A stretch of DNA of 6,641 nucleotides, taken from positions 1 to 6,641 of the forward strand of contig PIVQ01000412.1 in the NCBI GenBank assembly GCA_003354055.1, written 5' to 3'. Made by a program: the position numbers and the translations under genes. Source of the DNA: Desulfobacteraceae bacterium. GTDB taxonomy: Bacteria > Desulfobacterota > Desulfobacteria > Desulfobacterales > Desulfobacteraceae. Under the pieces are notes generated by a model. The model was not told where the DNA came from. It ran no database searches and saw only the letters and a list, made by a program, of their open reading frames with translations. This document shows positions 4,279-6,641 of this stretch, one piece after another. Each line of letters opens with the position of its first letter. Within the stretch, counting starts at the first letter, position 1.

Positions 4279-4306
4279 ATTAAAGAAAAAGGAATCAAAA
4301 AATTAA
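4279..4306 (+). repeat. 28-bp dispersed element, copy 2
   Basis: Matches 3600-3627 at 25 of 28 positions. This copy ends inside the next promoter octamer, while copy 1 lies just after an octamer, so the two are placed differently relative to the promoter. Confidence 0.55.
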
Positions 4307-4312
4307 AATTGA
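4305..4312 (+). promoter_or_regulatory. Early promoter AAAATTGA for the ankyrin gene at 4355
   Basis: An exact octamer followed by TTTGGAA, close to the TTTGAAA seen after the octamers at 785 and 2901. The leader to ATG 4355 is 42 nt. Confidence 0.8.
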
Positions 4313-4354
4313 TTTGGAATTTATATTAACTAATTTACTTTCACATTTTATCAA

Positions 4355-5698
4355 ATGACTACTCAATCTATTTATTCTGCTATTAAAAATAATAACATTA
4401 ATCAATTGAAAATATTATTAAAAGATATCAACATAAATGATGTTAAAGAACTTAAGATTGATGATAAAAATAATAATATTTTAATTTATGCTTCTAGACT
4501 TTCTATGTTAGATATTGTTAAGTTTTTAATCCAAAATGGTGCTAATGCTAATAAATCAACGAATAGTGGAACAATACCTTTATTTATTGCTTCTCAAGAA
4601 GGTCATTTAGATATTGTTAAATATTTAATCCAAAATGGTTCAGATGTTAATAAATCACGTAATGATGGAATAATACCTTTATTTATTGCTTGTCAAAATG
4701 GTTATTCAGATATTGTGAAGGTTTTAATTCAAAATGGTGCTGATGTTCATAAAACTTGGAATGGAACAACACCTTTATTTGTGGCTTCTCAAAATGGTCA
4801 TTCAGATATTGTTAAGTTCTTAGTTGATAATGGTGCTGATATTCATAAAACATTGAAAGGAACAACACCTTTATTTATGGCTTCTCAAAAAGGTCATTCA
4901 GATATTGTGAAGGTTTTAATCCAAAATGGTGCAGATATTAATAAATCAACGAATAGTGGAGCAACATCTTTATATATAGCTTCTCAAGAAGGTCATTCAG
5001 ATATTGTGAAGGTTTTAGTTGATAATGGTGCTGATGTTCATAAATCACATAATGATGGAACAGTACCTTTATTTGTTGCTTCTCAAAATGGTCATTCAGA
5101 TATTGTGAAGGTTTTAGTTGATAATGGTGCTGATGTTAATAAACCATGGAAGGTTTTAGTTGATAATGGTGATGATGTTCATAAAGAACTAACACCTTTA
5201 TTTGTTGCTTCTCAAAATGGTCATTTAGATACTGTTAAGGTTTTAATACAAAATGGTGCTGATGTTCATAAAACTTGGATTGGAACAACACCTTTATTTA
5301 TGGCTTCTCAAAAAGGTCATTCAGATATTGTGAAGGTTTTAATTCAAAATGGTGCTGATGTTCATAAATCATGTAATGATGGAACAACACCTTTATTTAT
5401 TGCTTCACATAAAGGTCATTTAGATACTGTTAAGGTTTTAATACAAAATGGTGCTGATGTTCATAAAACTTGGAGTGGAATGACACCTTTATATATAGCT
5501 TCACAAAAAGGTTATTTAGAAGTTGTTGAATTATTTAATAATTATAATAAACAAATTAATAAATTAAACTTACAAAAAAATAATAATATTATTAACATAA
5601 TGGAAATATATGATATATTACAACCAAAAATAAAAGAAAAACATATCATTAAAAAAATATTATCAATGAAATATGATATGGAGACTTATGATTTATAA
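4355..5698 (+). CDS. Ankyrin repeat protein (about 11 repeats plus a half repeat)
   Basis: The protein has 447 residues and starts at the first ATG after the promoter at 4305. Residues 4-30 form an N-terminal capping helix pair (SIYSAIKNNNINQLKILLKD). About 11 ankyrin repeats of 32-33 residues follow, to about residue 410, with consensus TPLFxASQxGHSDIVKVLIQNGADVHK. Repeats ending KTW.GT have 32 residues and those ending KS.NDGT have 33. Residues 252-279 hold a half repeat (KVLVDNGADVNKPW then KVLVDNGDDVHKEL), which should break the regular solenoid. The last 40 residues are charged, with no recognisable F-box. The role is presumably binding of a host or viral protein; the partner is unknown. 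The next gene at 5762 is a paralogue, 82 of 87 bases identical over the capping region. Confidence 0.95.
   Translation: MTTQSIYSAIKNNNINQLKILLKDININDVKELKIDDKNNNILIYASRLSMLDIVKFLIQNGANANKSTNSGTIPLFIASQEGHLDIVKYLIQNGSDVNKSRNDGIIPLFIACQNGYSDIVKVLIQNGADVHKTWNGTTPLFVASQNGHSDIVKFLVDNGADIHKTLKGTTPLFMASQKGHSDIVKVLIQNGADINKSTNSGATSLYIASQEGHSDIVKVLVDNGADVHKSHNDGTVPLFVASQNGHSDIVKVLVDNGADVNKPWKVLVDNGDDVHKELTPLFVASQNGHLDTVKVLIQNGADVHKTWIGTTPLFMASQKGHSDIVKVLIQNGADVHKSCNDGTTPLFIASHKGHLDTVKVLIQNGADVHKTWSGMTPLYIASQKGYLEVVELFNNYNKQINKLNLQKNNNIINIMEIYDILQPKIKEKHIIKKILSMKYDMETYDL
5108..5191 (+). repeat. 42-bp in-frame partial duplication (half ankyrin repeat)
   Basis: Two 42-bp units at 5108-5149 and 5150-5191, each beginning AAGGTTTTAGTTGATAATGG, encode the second helix and loop of an ankyrin repeat twice without the first helix between them. 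Confidence 0.85.
5219..5279 (+). repeat. 61-bp perfect repeat, copy 1 (copy 2 at 5414-5474)
   Basis: This block is identical to 5414-5474, 195 bp (65 codons) downstream. The distance equals one 32-residue plus one 33-residue ankyrin repeat, so a two-repeat module was duplicated recently. Confidence 0.9.
5414..5474 (+). repeat. 61-bp perfect repeat, copy 2
   Basis: Identical to 5219-5279, and ending at the same point of the repeat, KTW followed by a diverged codon. Confidence 0.9.
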
Positions 5699-5734
5699 TT
5701 CAAGATAGTTATAGTAAAGGTTTTTTTTTATTTT

Positions 5735-5742
5735 AAAATTTA
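5735..5742 (+). promoter_or_regulatory. Degenerate early promoter (AAAATTTA)
   Basis: AAAATTTA differs from the octamer at one base and ends 19 nt before ATG 5762, the usual spacing. No exact octamer occurs between 5699 and 5761. It overlaps the left arm of the palindrome at 5738-5763, so it may simply be part of that. Confidence 0.3.
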
Positions 5743-5763
5743 TTCTTAAATTTAAGAATAAAT
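5738..5763 (+). terminator. 26-nt perfect palindrome at the start codon of the next gene
   Basis: The sequence is centred on TTCTTAAATTTAAGAA and is self-complementary over all 26 bases. It begins 40 nt after the stop of the 4355-5698 gene, and a run of nine T (5721-5729) lies just before it. It is probably the 3'-end signal of that gene. Its last two bases are the first two of the ATG at 5762. Confidence 0.6.
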
Positions 5764-6641
5764 GTTATTATTTAAAAATATATTCAAATCTAAGCCACGA
5801 AAGCAAATAAATACTCAATCTATTTATTCAGCTATTGAAAATAATAACATTAATCAATTGAAAATATTATTAAAAGATATTAACATAGATAATGTTAAAT
5901 CACGTGATGATGGTGAAACACCTTTATATATTGCTTCTCACGGAGGTCATTTAGATATTGTTAAGTTTTTAATACAAAATGGTGCTAATATTAATAAATC
6001 AGCGAATTATGAAGTAACACCTTTAAACATTGCTTCTCAAAATGGTTATTTAGAAGTTGTTAAGTTCTTAGTTGATAATGGTGCTGATGTTCATAAATCA
6101 CGTAATGATGGAGTAACACCTTTACATATTGCTTCTCAAAATGCTCATTCAGATATTGTGAAGGTTTTAGTTGATAATGGTGCTAATGTTAATAAATCAT
6201 GGAAAGGACTAACACCTTTATTTATGGCTTCTCATCAAGGTTATTTAGATATTGTGAAGGTTTTAGTTGATAATGGTGCTAATGTTAATACATCAATAGA
6301 TAATGAAGAAGTAACACCTTTATATATTGCTTCTCAACAAGGTTATTTAGATATTGTTAAGGTTTTAATACAAAATGGTGCTAATGTTAATAAATTAGCG
6401 TATGAAGGAGTATCACCTTTACATATAACTTCACGAGTAGGTCATTTAGAAGTTGTTAAGTTTTTAATACAAAATGGTGCTAATGTTAATATATCAACGA
6501 ATAAAGGAGTAACACCTTTATTTCTAGCTTCTTATCAAGGTCATTTAGAAGTTGTTAAGTTTTTAATACAAAATGGTGCTAATGTTAATATATCAACGAA
6601 TAAAGCAACACCTTTACATATGGCTTCAGATCAAGGTCATT
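5762..6641 (+). CDS. Ankyrin repeat protein, paralogue of the 4355 gene (3' truncated)
   Basis: The frame is open from ATG 5762 to the window end, 293 codons. A TAA directly precedes the ATG in the same frame, so no earlier start exists. Residues 1-17 (MLLFKNIFKSKPRKQIN) are basic and absent from the paralogue. Residues 18-46 match residues 3-31 of the upstream protein almost exactly (TQSIYSAIENNNINQLKILL). Seven complete ankyrin repeats and the start of an eighth follow, with consensus TPLxIASQxGYLDIVKVLIQNGANVNKS. The repeats favour GANVN where the upstream protein has GADVH. The stop and any C-terminal domain are outside the window. There is no exact AAAATTGA upstream, so it may be late, weakly expressed or read through from the upstream gene. 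Confidence 0.92.
   Translation, partial: MLLFKNIFKSKPRKQINTQSIYSAIENNNINQLKILLKDINIDNVKSRDDGETPLYIASHGGHLDIVKFLIQNGANINKSANYEVTPLNIASQNGYLEVVKFLVDNGADVHKSRNDGVTPLHIASQNAHSDIVKVLVDNGANVNKSWKGLTPLFMASHQGYLDIVKVLVDNGANVNTSIDNEEVTPLYIASQQGYLDIVKVLIQNGANVNKLAYEGVSPLHITSRVGHLEVVKFLIQNGANVNISTNKGVTPLFLASYQGHLEVVKFLIQNGANVNISTNKATPLHMASDQGH

Noticed and set aside
4470..5540. CRISPR array from regularly spaced repeats
   Set aside because: The period of 96-99 bp is continuous coding for ankyrin repeats with diverged units and no spacers.
1..6641. tRNA or rRNA genes
   Set aside because: No cloverleaf with a GTTCRANNC-type T arm and no rRNA-like conserved stretch was found by eye on either strand.

Overview
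The window is about three-quarters A+T. It carries seven tightly packed, intronless genes, all on the + strand, and one or two gene remnants. Most intergenic gaps contain the octamer AAAATTGA shortly before the next ATG, and several contain AT-rich hairpins after a stop codon. AAAATTGA is the known early promoter of Mimiviridae, and hairpin-directed 3' ends are known from Mimivirus. With the ankyrin families, this points to a giant virus of the Mimiviridae or a close relative (Nucleocytoviricota). No core gene is present, so a finer placement is not possible. This looks like an accessory, fast-evolving region.

Layout: (1) 1-702 is the 3' part of a gene joining a RING-H2 finger to a PARP-type ADP-ribosyltransferase domain. 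(2) 815-1813 is an ankyrin protein with a compositionally odd N-terminus and a possible F-box-like tail. (3) 1814-2056 is a gap with a probable frameshifted small gene, two hairpins and a promoter. (4) 2057-2761 is a repeat protein ending in a membrane anchor. (5) 2964-3515 is a lysine-rich coiled-coil protein of unknown role. (6) 3516-3709 is a gap with two promoter octamers, the first without a gene. (7) 3710-4186 is a small protein built from four different arrays of 21-bp (7-codon) repeats. (8) 4355-5698 and 5762 to the window end are paralogous ankyrin proteins in tandem; the second runs off the window.

No operon or metabolic pathway is visible. Each gene seems to have its own promoter, except the last ankyrin gene, whose ATG sits at the edge of a 26-nt perfect palindrome and which lacks an exact octamer. 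The RING finger, the ankyrin proteins and two possible F-box-like segments suggest a role in manipulating host ubiquitin signalling; this is inference.

The clearest unusual points are the RING-PARP fusion, the serial 21-bp-repeat gene, the related intergenic cassettes in front of two unrelated genes (703-817 and 3519-3712), and the N-terminus of the first ankyrin protein, which looks as if it came from elsewhere.
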